A stretch of DNA of 64,000 nucleotides, from the NCBI GenBank assembly GCA_030562215.1, contig JAUPFL010000001.1:620001-684000 (forward strand). Direction: 5' to 3'. The stretch is from Peribacillus frigoritolerans (GTDB lineage: Bacteria; Bacillota; Bacilli; Bacillales; DSM-1321). The notes under the pieces were generated by a model that made no database searches, was not told the DNA's origin, and worked only from the letters and a program-made list of their open reading frames with translations. Shown here piece by piece: positions 9,342 to 18,856 of this stretch. Position 1 is the first letter of the stretch; each line of letters begins with the position of its first letter. The translations under genes were made by a program, and so were the position numbers.

Positions 9342-10049
9342 TTATGTCTTGATGGCATAAACCCGTTCAGGACGTCCTACTGTGCCATATGTTAAATCGG
9401 CATCAATTTTTTCCTCTGACATCAAGTGCTCCAGATACCGCCTTGCCGTTGTCCTGCTCACCCCGATTTCCTTCGCCACTATTTCTGCAGTTAACCCCGG
9501 GGAGGATTTCCCCAACACAACCATCACCTTCTCCAAAGTCATCCGATCGATTCCTTTTGGCAGTGAAGTTTGTTCCCTCTCTTTTTCTTTCATTTCCTTT
9601 CGCAAAAGCTTATCCACCTGTTGCTGCGTTACGGGGAAATTGCCCTTTTCCAATTCAGACAGTTTAATGTGATACTCTTGATATCGGCGTAAGGACTGCT
9701 TGAAACGTTCAAATGCTACAGGCTTGATTATATAATCAAATATGCCGATCTTGATGGCTTCCTGGACTTTTTCGATTTCTTTAGCCGCCGTTATCATGAT
9801 GACATCCATTTGTTTGCTTTGCTGCTTGATTTCTTTCAGGATATCGAGCCCATTCATATCCGGAAAATACATATCGAGCAGCAATAGATCCGGCTGAATG
9901 ATTTCAATGAAGCTTTTAGCCTCGTCATAGCTTGACGCGATTCCGATCGTTTGAAATCCCTCAAGCTTTTCGATGAATAGCTTTTGTATCTCGGCAATCC
10001 GCAGGTCATCTTCGACGATCAGAACTTCTATATCGCGATTGGCCATCAT
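9342..10049 (-). CDS. response regulator, CitT/DcuR/MalR family
   Basis: 235 residues. Receiver domain (IVEDD, phospho-Asp in LLLDMYFPD, Thr/Ala in MITAAKE, Lys in IIKPVAFERF), then a coiled linker and a C-terminal winged-helix or HTH region with GVSRTTARRYLEHL, typical of regulators of C4-dicarboxylate or citrate uptake. The start ATG-ATG at 10049 overlaps the likely kinase stop. It sits after a CitS-type kinase and downstream of tctCBA on the same strand, so it probably activates tctCBA in response to external tricarboxylate. Confidence 0.85.
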   Translation of the reverse strand: MMANRDIEVLIVEDDLRIAEIQKLFIEKLEGFQTIGIASSYDEAKSFIEIIQPDLLLLDMYFPDMNGLDILKEIKQQSKQMDVIMITAAKEIEKVQEAIKIGIFDYIIKPVAFERFKQSLRRYQEYHIKLSELEKGNFPVTQQQVDKLLRKEMKEKEREQTSLPKGIDRMTLEKVMVVLGKSSPGLTAEIVAKEIGVSRTTARRYLEHLMSEEKIDADLTYGTVGRPERVYAIKT

Positions 10050-11634
10050 TTAATCCCCCTCTGTTTTTTGGTATAGCTACGGTAAAGATCGTATATTCCC
10101 CTTCTTTCGTCGAAAAAGTGATATACCCCCTAATCCATCAATTGCTTCCTGAACAAGGCTCAAGCCTATACCTGAATTGGTTTGATGGCTTTTCGTCGTA
10201 AAACCGTTCCGGAATATCAGTTCGGTAACATCTGAGTTCATCCCTTTTCCATTATCTTCAACCTCTATGATCAACTCTTTACCCAAGTCCGTGACGAACA
10301 ACGATACCCTTTTTTCCTCCCTTTCGTTTTCCCGTACAGCTTCGAAGGCATTATTGATGAGATTGCCGATGATCGTCACTAATAAATCCCGATCTATTTC
10401 GGACGGAATATCTTTAAAGCTGCTTTCTCTATCGATGGTAAAATCAATTTTCAGCTCGCTTGCTAAACTTACCTTCCCTAAGATGAACCCGGCAATAACC
10501 GGATCAGGTACTTCCTTCATCAGAAAGTGAATGAAGCCTTGGGTGACATCGACTTCCTTCGATATGAACTCCATTGCTTCTTTATATGAACCGAGTTGAA
10601 TCAAGCCTAGCAGTGTATAAAGCCTATTGGAATATTCATGCGTCTGGGCCCTCAGTCCTTCTGCATACGCCTTTACATGTGACAGTTCTTGAAGGAGATT
10701 GGATAGTTCCGATTTATTTCTCAAACTTGCAACTGCACCGATGATTTCACCCTGTCCATTCAAGATGGGGATCCGGCTTGCCAAAAACTTCACCGTCAAT
10801 CATGAATTCCTGGTCATATTCGGCCCGCGCCGTGCTTACTACATCAAGCAAATGTGTATGCGTTATGACTTCTTCGATTTTTTGTCCGCGAAGTTTGACG
10901 TCTTTAGGGATATGAAGGATTTTATGCGCCGTTTCATTGACGACCGTGATTTTCCCATGAACATCAATGGCAATGATGCCTTCATGAATGGATTCCAAAA
11001 TGGCCTGCTTCTCTTGAAACATCCAGGCGATCTCTTTCGGCTCCAGACCCAATATCGCTTTTTTTATATTGAATGAAATGAAAAAGGCTACCAACAAACC
11101 GCCGATTAATATAAAAGAGATGATCAAGACGATTTTTCTTTGTATACTGGACACTTCTTTTTCAATATCATCCTGTAGGTAGCCAACTGAGACGACACCA
11201 ATGACCTTTTCATTGGCGATTATCGGGGATTTCCCCCTTATGGAAGGTCCCAATGTGCCAGTGGACTCCGTGATGATGGATTTCCCATCCCAAACCTCGG
11301 CGTTATCTCCCCCAACCATTTTCTTTCCGATCAAGCCGGGATCTGGATGGGACAGCCGTGTTTCGTTCTCATCACCTATTACTATGAATTCCGCATCGAT
11401 CTGCCTGCGAATTCTTTCCGCGATGGGCTGGATGATTACAGAAGGATTATCCGTTCGAAAAGCTTGTTTAATTTCAGGCAGCAAAGAAATGGTCTGGGCA
11501 ACCGACAATGCTTTTTCCCCTGTTTCCTGCTTCAGATTATTTTCCAGGATATTTATGAAAATAACTTCAAAGATTCCACCCATTAAGATGATTAACGTAC
11601 AAATGCCGAGCATCAACTTGGTGTGTAAACGCAT
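10046..11634 (-). CDS. CitS/DcuS-type sensor histidine kinase (frame breaks)
   Basis: Sensor of the CitA/DcuS class: first membrane helix at about 9-29, extracytoplasmic PAS sensor (about 35-165), second helix (IVLIISFILIGGLLVAF), cytoplasmic PAS, the H-box HEYSNRLYTLLGLIQLG and an ATPase with NLINNAFEAV and GIGLSLVQEA. Breaks: the plus-strand A run 10783-10787 has one base too many; the C run 10136-10140 is one short, after which the frame reads TFSTKEGEYTIFTVAIPKN; and a G run near 10060 probably lacks one base, so the stop overlaps the regulator ATG. Corrected length is about 529 residues. It likely senses citrate or a related acid. Confidence 0.85.
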
Positions 11635-11660
11635 TCAATCACCTCTACTTACATCATATA

Positions 11661-11691
11661 AAAAATAACCCCTTTAAAAAAGGGGTTTTTT
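11661..11691. terminator. bidirectional intrinsic terminator after tctA
   Basis: AACCCCTTT at 11667-11675 pairs with AAAGGGGTT at 11679-11687, with A and T runs on both sides. It separates tctCBA from the two-component system downstream. Confidence 0.8.
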
Positions 11692-11713
11692 CACAACATT
11701 CAGAAAATATCGA

Positions 11714-13239
11714 TTAACCTTCAATATTGATGACAACATCCTTCCCTCTCTTCTTAAGTAAAACCGGAATGAGCAGCCATAATGCCGTTACGATCAGGAA
11801 TGTCAGCGAAAGCGGCCGAGTGAAAAACAAACTGTAATCCCCATCGGATATCGTCAGTGCCCTGCGCATATTGTTTTCTATCATCGGTCCTAAAACCAGT
11901 CCTAATACCAACGGGGCGATTGGATAATCATTTTTACTCAAGAAATATCCCAAGATCCCGCATCCTAGTAATAGCAATAAATCATAAGTCGATACTTGTA
12001 CCGCATAAACACCAAAAATCGAAATCGCGATAATGATCGGAATCAAATACTTCTTTGGCGTTTCAATGATTTTCGCAAAAACCTTAACGAGTGGGAGATT
12101 AAGGATCAGGAGCATCAGATTCCCGATGAACATACTGGCGATAAGTCCCCAAGCCACCTGGGGATGGTCCTCGAATAATAATGGACCTGGCTGAACATTG
12201 TACATCATGAGCGCACCCATTAAAATCGCCGTTGTACCGGAACCTGGAATTCCCAGCGTCAATAGTGGTATCATCGCTCCGCCAGAAGCCGCGTTATTGG
12301 CCGTTTCAGGACCTGCCACACCAGCGATCGCCCCTGTACCGAATCTCCCAGGTTTTTTTGAAATCCGTTTTTCCATAAGGTATGAGAAGAAAGAAGCAAG
12401 AGTGGCCCCTGCACCCGGCAGGATTCCTACAAAGAAACCTAAGAGCGACCCCTCGCAATCGGCCCCGCGGATTCCTTGAATTCTTCTTTGGAAGGAATCA
12501 AATTATTGATTTTTGCAATTTCCCCATCATCCTCGTCCTTTTCCAAGATTGTCTTGAATACTTCTCCAAGGGCGAACAGACCAACGGCGATCGTCAGGAA
12601 TTCGACCCCTTGATACAGCCAAGGAATGTCGAATGTAAATCGGGCGATCCCGGATACATTATCGATGCCTATCGTCCCGATCAACAAACCGCAAACCGTC
12701 ATGATCAGTGCCTTGGTTACGGATTTTCCAGCGAGGCCGCTGACTGCAGCCAACCCTAGAAGCATGAGCGAAAAATACTCCGCCGGACCGAACTTGATGG
12801 CAATCGTCGATAATGGCTGAGCCAAGGCAATCATGGCGATAAGGGTGACTATCCCTCCGACGAAGGAACCGATTGCCGAAATGGATAAAGCACTCCCGGC
12901 TCTTCCCTTCTTCGCCATTTGGTAGCCATCCAATGTGGTGACGACTGAAGAAGATTCCCCAGGTGTATTCAATAGGATCGAAGTTGTCGACCCTCCATAC
13001 ATCGCTCCATAATAAACACCTGCAAGTAAAATGATGGCGCTTGTGGCCGCTTGCTCTGGAGGAAGCCCACCTGTAATCGAAGCGGTTACCGGAATTAAAA
13101 GAGCCACACCGCTCATCGGCCCGATCCCCGGCAAAACACCGACAGCCGTACCGATCAATACTCCGACAAATGCAAAAAGTATGTTATACCAAGTTAGTGC
13201 CGTTTCAAATCCATGCATTAAATAATCAAAAGTGCCCAC
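11714..13239 (-). CDS. tctA: tripartite tricarboxylate transporter large permease TctA (one frame break)
   Basis: About 508 residues after repair, with roughly twelve hydrophobic segments. Family signatures such as GVLPGIGPMSGVALL, YGGSTTSILLNTPGE, GIPGSGTTAILMGAL and NDYPIAPLVLGLVLGP are visible. The break lies near 12447: a G run needs one more base, changing a false stop after PIARGRS into PIARGSLLGFF. I take GTG at 13239 (product MGTFDYLMHGF, AAGGGGA upstream) as start; a longer frame to 13365 would overlap tctB. With TctB and the binding protein TctC it imports citrate-like acids with a cation. Confidence 0.88.
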
Positions 13240-13256
13240 TTCACATCCCCTTCCTT

Positions 13257-13715
13257 TTATGAAAACCAGATTGGCCAACCCGGCAGTGTTCCCTTTAGTA
13301 CATTCACGAATAAATAATAAATGATCCCGGAAAACCCTGCGGAAATGATGAGCGATTTCACCCACCTATTTCGTTCCATCGTTTGAAAGCAAACAAATAA
13401 AAACAAAAAGGTCGTAATGACATATCCTATCGTTTCCAATGTCAAAATATAAATCAAGGTGGAGAGCAGAATGATGATAAAGGATTTATATTGCAGCTTT
13501 TCCTTATGTGATTCCTGCCCCTTGCCCCGAAATGCCTCATAGAACAGGCGAACACTTAAAAGAGAAAGAACGAGCCCCAATACAAAAGGGAAAATGTCCG
13601 GTCCTACCGAACTCCCATAAGAAGAAGTGGCCAGTTTCCTGCTTCCTATCATGAACAGCACTCCGACAGCCAGAAAGGCTACAGAAGCAAAGCGATCAAA
13701 TTTAACATCCATCAT
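13257..13715 (-). CDS. tctB: tripartite tricarboxylate transporter small subunit TctB
   Basis: 152 residues with four predicted membrane helices (about 10-25, 40-57, 76-94, 98-115 and a C-terminal one near 125-142), the layout of TctB. Low sequence conservation is normal for this subunit; the assignment rests on topology and on lying between tctC and tctA. The stop is 17 bp before the tctA GTG. Confidence 0.85.
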   Translation of the reverse strand: MMDVKFDRFASVAFLAVGVLFMIGSRKLATSSYGSSVGPDIFPFVLGLVLSLLSVRLFYEAFRGKGQESHKEKLQYKSFIIILLSTLIYILTLETIGYVITTFLFLFVCFQTMERNRWVKSLIISAGFSGIIYYLFVNVLKGTLPGWPIWFS

Positions 13716-13736
13716 AATCCCTCCATTTCAGAAAAT

Positions 13737-13766
13737 AAGAAGAAGGTGAATGCACCTCCTTCTTCT
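13737..13766 (-). terminator. hairpin between tctC and tctB, probable attenuator
   Basis: GAAGAAGG-AGGTG pairs with CACC-TTCTTCTT around a four-base loop, just after the tctC stop. There is only a weak T stretch. Such hairpins often let the binding-protein gene be expressed more than the permease genes. Confidence 0.55.
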
Positions 13767-13768
13767 CT

Positions 13769-14791
13769 TTATTTTTCCATGCCCAAAGCTTCTAACAATT
13801 GCTGCACCTGTTTCTCCTGTTCTTCTAAAAACTTGCTGAATTCTTCACTATTTTTATATTCTTGTTCCCATCCTTGCACTTCCACTTCCTTTTTCCATTC
13901 AGAAGTTTCAACTAGCTTCTCAATGGTTCCGTCCCAAAAGGTTTTCGCTTCACCAGACATATTCTGGGGTCCAAAAACGCCTCTCCAAATCGTGAATTCA
14001 GCATCAACACCCTGTTCCTTTGCCGTCGGTATGTCCTTTAGATCTCCACCTAAACGTTCATTCGAGGTAACGGCCAACACTCTAATCTTTCCTGCTTTTA
14101 AAAATTCCCTGACACTGGATGCATCCGTTCCGATCACATCCGCATTTCCGCCAAGCAAAGCCGTAATCGCTTCCCCGCCGCCGTCGTACGAGACGTATTT
14201 AAGTTCAGTTGGATTCAGGCCATATTCATAGGCTGGAAGAATGGAAATCAAATGATCCATGGATCCCGGAGCCGATCCCCCTGCAAAGGTCAACTTACGC
14301 GGGTCTTTCTTTACCGCTTCGAGCACTGACTTCAAATCCTTGAATTCAGAATCCGCCTTTACCACTATCGCCCCATAATCCTTTGTCAGCTGCGCCAAAG
14401 GGGTCGTATTTTTATATCCATAAGGACTGTTGCCTTCTTTTTTAAGGTTATTGATGATGACAGGCGGTGAATTCACGAACAGCATATCATTGTTATCCGC
14501 TTGCTGTGTTGCATAATCCGCCATGAAGACAGCGCCCCCGCCACCGGGTTTGTTTTCGACGGTCAATGGCTGGTTCACCAGTTTTGTCTCGCCCAAAACC
14601 TTTGTAAATGAACGGGCGGTTAAATCCCATCCTCCGCCTGCGCCCGATGGAGCAACGATTGTTATCGCTTTTTTCGGATAACCTGTATCTTCTTTCTTTT
14701 CTCCTGATGTACCCGAACTGCTGCATGCACCTAAACTTAAAGCTAACGAACCTGCCAATAGTACCGCTGAAATCTTTTTACAAGAAAACAT
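13769..14791 (-). CDS. tctC: tripartite tricarboxylate transporter substrate-binding lipoprotein TctC
   Basis: 340 residues from ATG at 14791 (product MFSCKKISA). A lipoprotein signal peptide ends in LSLGAC with the modified Cys at residue 23, followed by a low-complexity linker. The mature part has the TctC/BugT fold: IVAPSGAGGGWDLTARSF near the N-terminus, KPGGGGAVFMADY, and GGSAPGSMDHL. It binds the extracellular acid and delivers it to TctAB. A longer in-frame reading to 14965 has no ribosome site and would cover the cre site, so I reject it. First gene of the operon. Confidence 0.9.
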   Translation of the reverse strand: MFSCKKISAVLLAGSLALSLGACSSSGTSGEKKEDTGYPKKAITIVAPSGAGGGWDLTARSFTKVLGETKLVNQPLTVENKPGGGGAVFMADYATQQADNNDMLFVNSPPVIINNLKKEGNSPYGYKNTTPLAQLTKDYGAIVVKADSEFKDLKSVLEAVKKDPRKLTFAGGSAPGSMDHLISILPAYEYGLNPTELKYVSYDGGGEAITALLGGNADVIGTDASSVREFLKAGKIRVLAVTSNERLGGDLKDIPTAKEQGVDAEFTIWRGVFGPQNMSGEAKTFWDGTIEKLVETSEWKKEVEVQGWEQEYKNSEEFSKFLEEQEKQVQQLLEALGMEK

Positions 14792-14806
14792 AGTAATAAT
14801 CCCCTT

Positions 14807-14822
14807 TTGAAAGCGTTTTCTT
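14807..14822. promoter_or_regulatory. CcpA-binding cre site upstream of tctC
   Basis: TTGAAAGCGTTTTCTT matches the degenerate cre consensus WTGNAANCGNWNNCWW at every fixed position. It lies 16 bp upstream of the tctC ATG, next to the ribosome site, and so downstream of any promoter: a roadblock position for glucose repression. Confidence 0.65.
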
Positions 14823-14929
14823 AATTCTACAAAAATATCTTCGTTTTCACTGATTGCCCAACTAAAATGCATAAATTCCAAAACCTCCATATTGTCCATA
14901 AAGTTTTTCTCGCAGGAAAAGGGGGAAAA

Positions 14930-14950
14930 GACTGCTCCTTCAGAGCAGTC
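14930..14950 (-). terminator. terminator hairpin bordering repeat copy B
   Basis: GACTGCTC and GAGCAGTC arms around a five-base loop, followed on the minus strand by TTTT. Repeat copy B begins directly to its right. Confidence 0.65.
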
Positions 14951-15184
14951 CCAGTTTGTAGACAAAAGGGGTTCTATCTAAATTAAACAAAGTGATTGGA
15001 ACGGAAGGTGCGAGACTCCTGCGGGAAATGCGTGTCCAAGGGAGACCCCGCAGGCGTAAAGAACGCCGAGAAGGCTCCCGGACCGCCCGCGGAAAGCGGG
15101 TGCCCTACGTTCCAATCACGGTTCGATTTTACAAACACTTTAAACTGTAGACAAACTCGATTTTCATCGAGTTTGTCTACAGTC
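14951..15184. repeat. GC-rich interspersed repeat, copy B (inverted relative to A, C, D)
   Basis: Starts CCAGTTTGTAGACAAAAGG, contains the core at about 14992-15119 bounded by GATTGGAAC and GTTCCAATC, and ends in a perfect 16-bp stem (CTGTAGACAAACTCGA at 15145-15160 with its complement at 15167-15182). TGTAGACAAA occurs at both ends in inverted arrangement, like terminal inverted repeats. With the tctC upstream region it accounts for the whole 14792-15210 gap. Confidence 0.8.
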
Positions 15185-15210
15185 AGAGACTGCACTTTTA
15201 AGTAGCCCTG

Positions 15211-16136
15211 CTAGAATAGTATTTTTGATAGATACACGACCATCGTTACCGTTATGCTGCTGAATAAAGTCGACATCAAGACTGCCTGTGCTGCATACTC
15301 CGGATGGTTGTCATATTCCAAAGCGAATAATGCGCTGTTTCTTGATGTGGGAAATGAGCTTGCGATAAATAATCCTTGAGCGACAGTCCCTTCCAAGCCC
15401 AAGATGAGGATGATCAGGAAGGCGATGGATGGTGAGAGTATTAATCGCCCCACCAAGCTTAGGATAAGCGGAAGCGGGAAATGCGTCATTTTCAAATAGG
15501 CACTCTGTGCACCCAATGTAATCAGGGCGATGGCTATGAAGGCACTCGCGATATTATCAATCGGGGTCCATAAGAACAGAGGGATTTCGAAAGAAGCTGC
15601 CTGTAATATTAACCCGAGCAATAAAGCATAAATGACGGGGTTCTTCAAGAACTCGCGAATGGCACCCTTTGCACTTTTTGTATGGACGGAAACGGAATTC
15701 ATCAATCCATAGGTATAGGTCAGCAGGTTTTGAAAAATGATCACGATGACTTGGATCGACAGGCCAAGAGGATTTCCATTAAAAACCATCTGACTGACCG
15801 GTAACCCGAAATTGGCCGAGTTATTCAAGACTACACTATTTTTAAACGTGGCCGAAAGGCTTTGATCAAACCTGGCTAGTTTAGCAATCACTGTACTAAC
15901 GATGATGAGGCTTACTGCTTGAAGAGCAAGGAAGCTGAATATCTGAACGATCATCCCCCGCCCATTTTGCTTTGATAGATATTGACAAAGCTAATGGCGG
16001 GCATGAGCAGGAAGTGATTCAATTTAGACAGTGTATTCATATCCAGCTTGAATTTACGATGAAGGATGGCCCCCGCCCCTATAAGGAAAAAAACCGGTAC
16101 AATGACATTCAATACGATCAGAAACAGGACACTCAC
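15211..16136 (-). CDS. AEC-family (auxin efflux carrier type) transporter (one frame break)
   Basis: Ten-helix carrier of the AEC family, which includes malate/malonate carriers. The N-terminal part (VIVPVFFLIGAGAILHRKF) and the core (NSANFGLPVSQMVFNG) are in separate frames; one missing base in a G run near 15957 explains the break. I choose GTG at 16136 (product MSVLFLIVLNV) with GAGAGGA upstream. Corrected length is about 308 residues. The substrate cannot be read from the sequence; the neighbouring tct genes make an organic acid likely. A LysR regulator lies upstream on the same strand. Confidence 0.8.
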
Positions 16137-16266
16137 TTGACTTCCTCTCCATTCCTTAGGCAAATTCCTGATGATTTACATCTCCCATCTATCATAATGC
16201 CGTAATAACCATAATTAAAATACCAATAAATTATCGTTATCCATTCGAAAAAGGAATGACAAAAAA

Positions 16267-16287
16267 AGCACAGAGGTTTCTGCGCTT
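16267..16287 (-). terminator. intrinsic terminator of the LysR gene
   Basis: AAGCGCAGA and TCTGTGCTT arms with one mismatch pair, then seven Ts on the minus strand, right after the stop at 16292. Confidence 0.75.
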
Positions 16288-16291
16288 CCAG

Positions 16292-17163
16292 TTAAATATC
16301 CCTCATGAAATCGACGCCTTTGACAAATTTGACAAACTCCTTGACCAGCTTTAATTCCAGCGACTTTTCATGATATAACATCCACGTATTCCTGATAAGG
16401 GGATTACCTTGCTTATCCTTAATGTCCATTTGACGGAGATTTTGGTCTTTCTCCAATAAAACACTGGGGAGGATGCCATATCCCAGGCCATTCCTGACCA
16501 TCTCCTTGCATGTATCACCTTTGTCCACTTCCATCCCCACCAAAGGAGGTCCAGAAAAATTGTCTCTCCACCAGTTATCGATCATTGTTTTCAAAAGAGC
16601 ATCTGTCCCATAATCGATCCTCGGCAGGAAAGGCAGGTTTTGGACTTCGATTTCTTCCTTGGAAGCAATACAAATCGTTTCCTCAAAAAGATGATGCCTT
16701 GATCCTGACCATTGATAGTCCCCCGAACAATCCCGACATGCACTTCTTCGTTATAAATGAGGTTCAGCACTTCTTTACTCCATCCAGTTGTCACATGGAA
16801 ATCCACTTTAGGAAATCGCTCACGAAATAATTTCAGCAGGCCTGGCAATTTATGCAGCGTAATATAGTTGGAAACACCCAGCCGTAATGTTCCACTGATT
16901 TCCTGACCCATATTGAATGCTGTCTCTTTTATCTGCCGTAGCCTGATCAGCATCTCATCTGCACAGATGGCCAAATATTCCCCTTGAGGGGTGAACTGCA
17001 CTCCCCTTGTTCCCCGCTCCACAATCTTTAGATTGAATTCCTTCTCTATTTGTTGAATCCGTTTCGTTAAAGAAGGTTGTGAGATATATAAACTTTGCGC
17101 CGTTTTAGTAATATTCTTGTGTTCATGCAACACCTTTAAGATATGCCAATCCCTTTCGTTCAT
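16292..17163 (-). CDS. LysR-family transcriptional regulator (one frame break)
   Basis: N-terminal winged helix with KNITKTAQSLYISQPSLTKRIQQIEKEF (split: ITKTAQSLYISQPSLTKRIQ is the HTH), then an effector-binding domain. A break near 16712, repaired by one G, changes the frame so that the text continues RHHLFEETICIASKEE and then IDYGTDALLKTMIDNWW. Start ATG at 17163 (product MNERDWHILK) follows GGGGGAAGGG. Corrected length is about 290 residues, usual for LysR. It probably controls the adjacent carrier or tct genes; no operator was identified. Confidence 0.83.
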
Positions 17164-17248
17164 AACCCTTCCCCCGATACGCATTCCCTTGAATGTTTTA
17201 TAAAAACTGTACCATAAATGGCATGTTGTATATATCCTTTTACAAATA

Positions 17249-17280
17249 CAAAAAAGCCCAGGCCAAACCGGCAGGACTTT
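17249..17280 (-). terminator. intrinsic terminator of fdhD
   Basis: Imperfect GC-rich stem (AAGTCCTGCC with GGCCTGGGCTT on the minus strand) followed by six Ts, 30 bp past the fdhD stop. Confidence 0.65.
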
Positions 17281-17309
17281 CCGATAAGCATCTTTCCAGC
17301 GGAGGACGC

Positions 17310-18107
17310 TCAGTCATTCAATTGAATTCTTTCAGGGCATGTGTAGATATTCAGTGAATCATTACGAATGAACCCGACCGTCGTGATTCCCAATCCTTCA
17401 GCCAACTCCAAGGCCAATTCAGTTGGAGCGGATTTCGAGAGTATCAGTTCACAGCCGATTTTCGCCACCTTCAAGAGAATTTCCGATGATATCCGGCCGC
17501 TGAACACGATAGCCTTCCCTTTTATCGAAATACCATTTTTCAAGCAATGGCCGTATATTTTGTCCAAGGCATTATGCCGTCCGATGTCCATCCTGCTTAA
17601 GACGAGGCCATCGACATCACATAAAGCGGCATTGTGGACTCCGCCCGTGTTCTGGAAGGTGACGGCAGAATTTTGTAAATCCTTCATCAAGCGGAAGCAG
17701 TCATCAGGAGTCAGTTTCACCGAAACATGATCCATTTTCTTGGCAGTCAATGCATCGTTTACAAAGACGAAACCTTGTCTGCTCATTCCGCAGCAAGATG
17801 TAATATACCGCTTATTTTGAAAGTCCTGGAAGTAGGGATTCACTTTATCCGTCTCCACATGAACAAAGCCTTCTTTTTCCTGGACCCAGATTTCTTTTAT
17901 CTCATCATATTTTTTGATGATTCCTTCCGAAGCCAAATAACCAATCACCATATCCTCGATGTATTCAGGTGTACAAACCATCGTGACGAATTCTCGGCCA
18001 TTTATTTTGACAGTAACGGGATGCTCCGTTACGATCGCATCTTCCTTCCGCTCGATGTTACCTTTGGTTATCCGGATGATGTCCCTCTTGATTTCAATCG
18101 CTTTCAT
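17310..18107 (-). CDS. fdhD: formate dehydrogenase accessory sulfurtransferase FdhD
   Basis: 265 residues from ATG at 18107 (product MKAIEIKRDI; AGGAGTGGGGAC upstream); a longer frame to 18146 lacks a ribosome site. FdhD transfers sulfur from a cysteine desulfurase to the molybdenum cofactor of formate dehydrogenase. The catalytic cysteine pair is in TSCCGMSRQGF, and TGGVHNAAL, MDIGRHNALDK and FSGRISSEILLKVA are conserved blocks. It is divergent from the dehydrogenase gene, as expected for a dedicated maturation factor. Confidence 0.93.
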   Translation of the reverse strand: MKAIEIKRDIIRITKGNIERKEDAIVTEHPVTVKINGREFVTMVCTPEYIEDMVIGYLASEGIIKKYDEIKEIWVQEKEGFVHVETDKVNPYFQDFQNKRYITSCCGMSRQGFVFVNDALTAKKMDHVSVKLTPDDCFRLMKDLQNSAVTFQNTGGVHNAALCDVDGLVLSRMDIGRHNALDKIYGHCLKNGISIKGKAIVFSGRISSEILLKVAKIGCELILSKSAPTELALELAEGLGITTVGFIRNDSLNIYTCPERIQLND

Positions 18108-18162
18108 GTCCCCACTCCTTTTAATATCCAGGAGCCAATTGACCAATATGTAAGGAACATGG

Positions 18163-18525
18163 TCAATGCCCGTTGAGTTTGTCCGCTATATTCTTATCAA
18201 ATACGAATACGGAAATCGCTATGTTTTCTTTGATTTTGATGTCTGAAAACAAATGGAGCAGTTTAGCTCCGACCAGTTCTTCCATTCCATCAGGAGGACT
18301 CTCCGAATATACATCCTGAACCATTTTGGTTCGTGCAGAATGGACCATATCCCGTCCTTCCTCTGATCTTGATATGAACATTTCCGTAGGAGTCAAATTC
18401 CCATATAACGTAGAAACGGCCATATTTTCCACGAAAACCGTGTGTATGCGTTCCGGTCCTTTACCGAATAGTTCCTTGCGAAGCTTACGAATCATATCAT
18501 TGAATTCATGGATAACTTTAGACAC
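18163..18525 (-). CDS. DUF2294 protein, YrhF-like
   Basis: About 120 residues, with the DUF2294 pattern: KELFGKGPERIHTVFVENM, then LTPTEMFISRSEEGRDMVH and KLLHLFSDIKIKENIAISVFVF at the end. Soluble, no cofactor motif. I prefer GTG at 18525 (product MSKVIHEFND, GGAGTG eight bases upstream); an ATG at 18582 would add 19 residues with no good ribosome site. Function unknown; the family is often found beside formate dehydrogenase genes, as here. The fdhD start lies 56 bp downstream, so the two are probably cotranscribed. Confidence 0.75.
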   Translation of the reverse strand: MSKVIHEFNDMIRKLRKELFGKGPERIHTVFVENMAVSTLYGNLTPTEMFISRSEEGRDMVHSARTKMVQDVYSESPPDGMEELVGAKLLHLFSDIKIKENIAISVFVFDKNIADKLNGH

Positions 18526-18630
18526 CGTTGCGTCACTCCAATTCAAGAAAATTAAGTTCTCAATTTTCTTATCATAAATCAACGCGAAGAAAAACGAAAG
18601 GGATTTGGGAATGATAACCTCTTTCCAGGA

Positions 18631-18659
18631 TTGTTTCTTTTAATAATTAAAGGTATAAT
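18631..18659 (+). promoter_or_regulatory. sigma-A-type promoter for the formate dehydrogenase operon
   Basis: TTGTTT at 18631-18636, 17-bp spacer and TATAAT at 18654-18659. It predicts a leader of about 190 nt before the ATG at 18857. Confidence 0.6.
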
Positions 18660-18770
18660 ATCATTGATGAAAGTTGGGAGCATAATAGTGTACTGTTGTG
18701 TCCTATCTTTTTTAACATTATCCATTATGGTATGGATTGGTATATTGGCAAGCTTTGCTATTAAACTATT

Positions 18771-18826
18771 CCACCATGACCTACATTTCCGTTCAGAGCC
18801 GGAGGTGTAATCATGGTGGTTTTTTT
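18771..18826 (+). terminator. leader terminator upstream of formate dehydrogenase, possible attenuator
   Basis: CCACCATGA at 18771-18779 pairs perfectly with TCATGGTGG at 18811-18819; the interior forms further pairs (TACA with TGTA, TTCCG with CGGA), and seven Ts follow at 18820-18826. It lies inside the predicted leader, between promoter and start codon. An upstream ATGGTATGG at about 18727 could pair with the left arm instead and prevent terminator formation. The 18526-18856 gap thus holds promoter plus leader. Confidence 0.6.
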
Positions 18827-18856
18827 GCGTCTTTTTGCTATAAAGGGGGAAATATA

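Noticed and set aside
11714..13239. tctA and many other genes read as two or three separate short proteins
   Set aside because: Adjacent frames carry consecutive parts of one conserved family and join at a homopolymer, so I treat each as a single gene.
13769..14965. tctC starting at 14965
   Set aside because: The extra 58 residues would precede a normal lipoprotein signal peptide and run through the cre site; ATG 14791 has the ribosome site.
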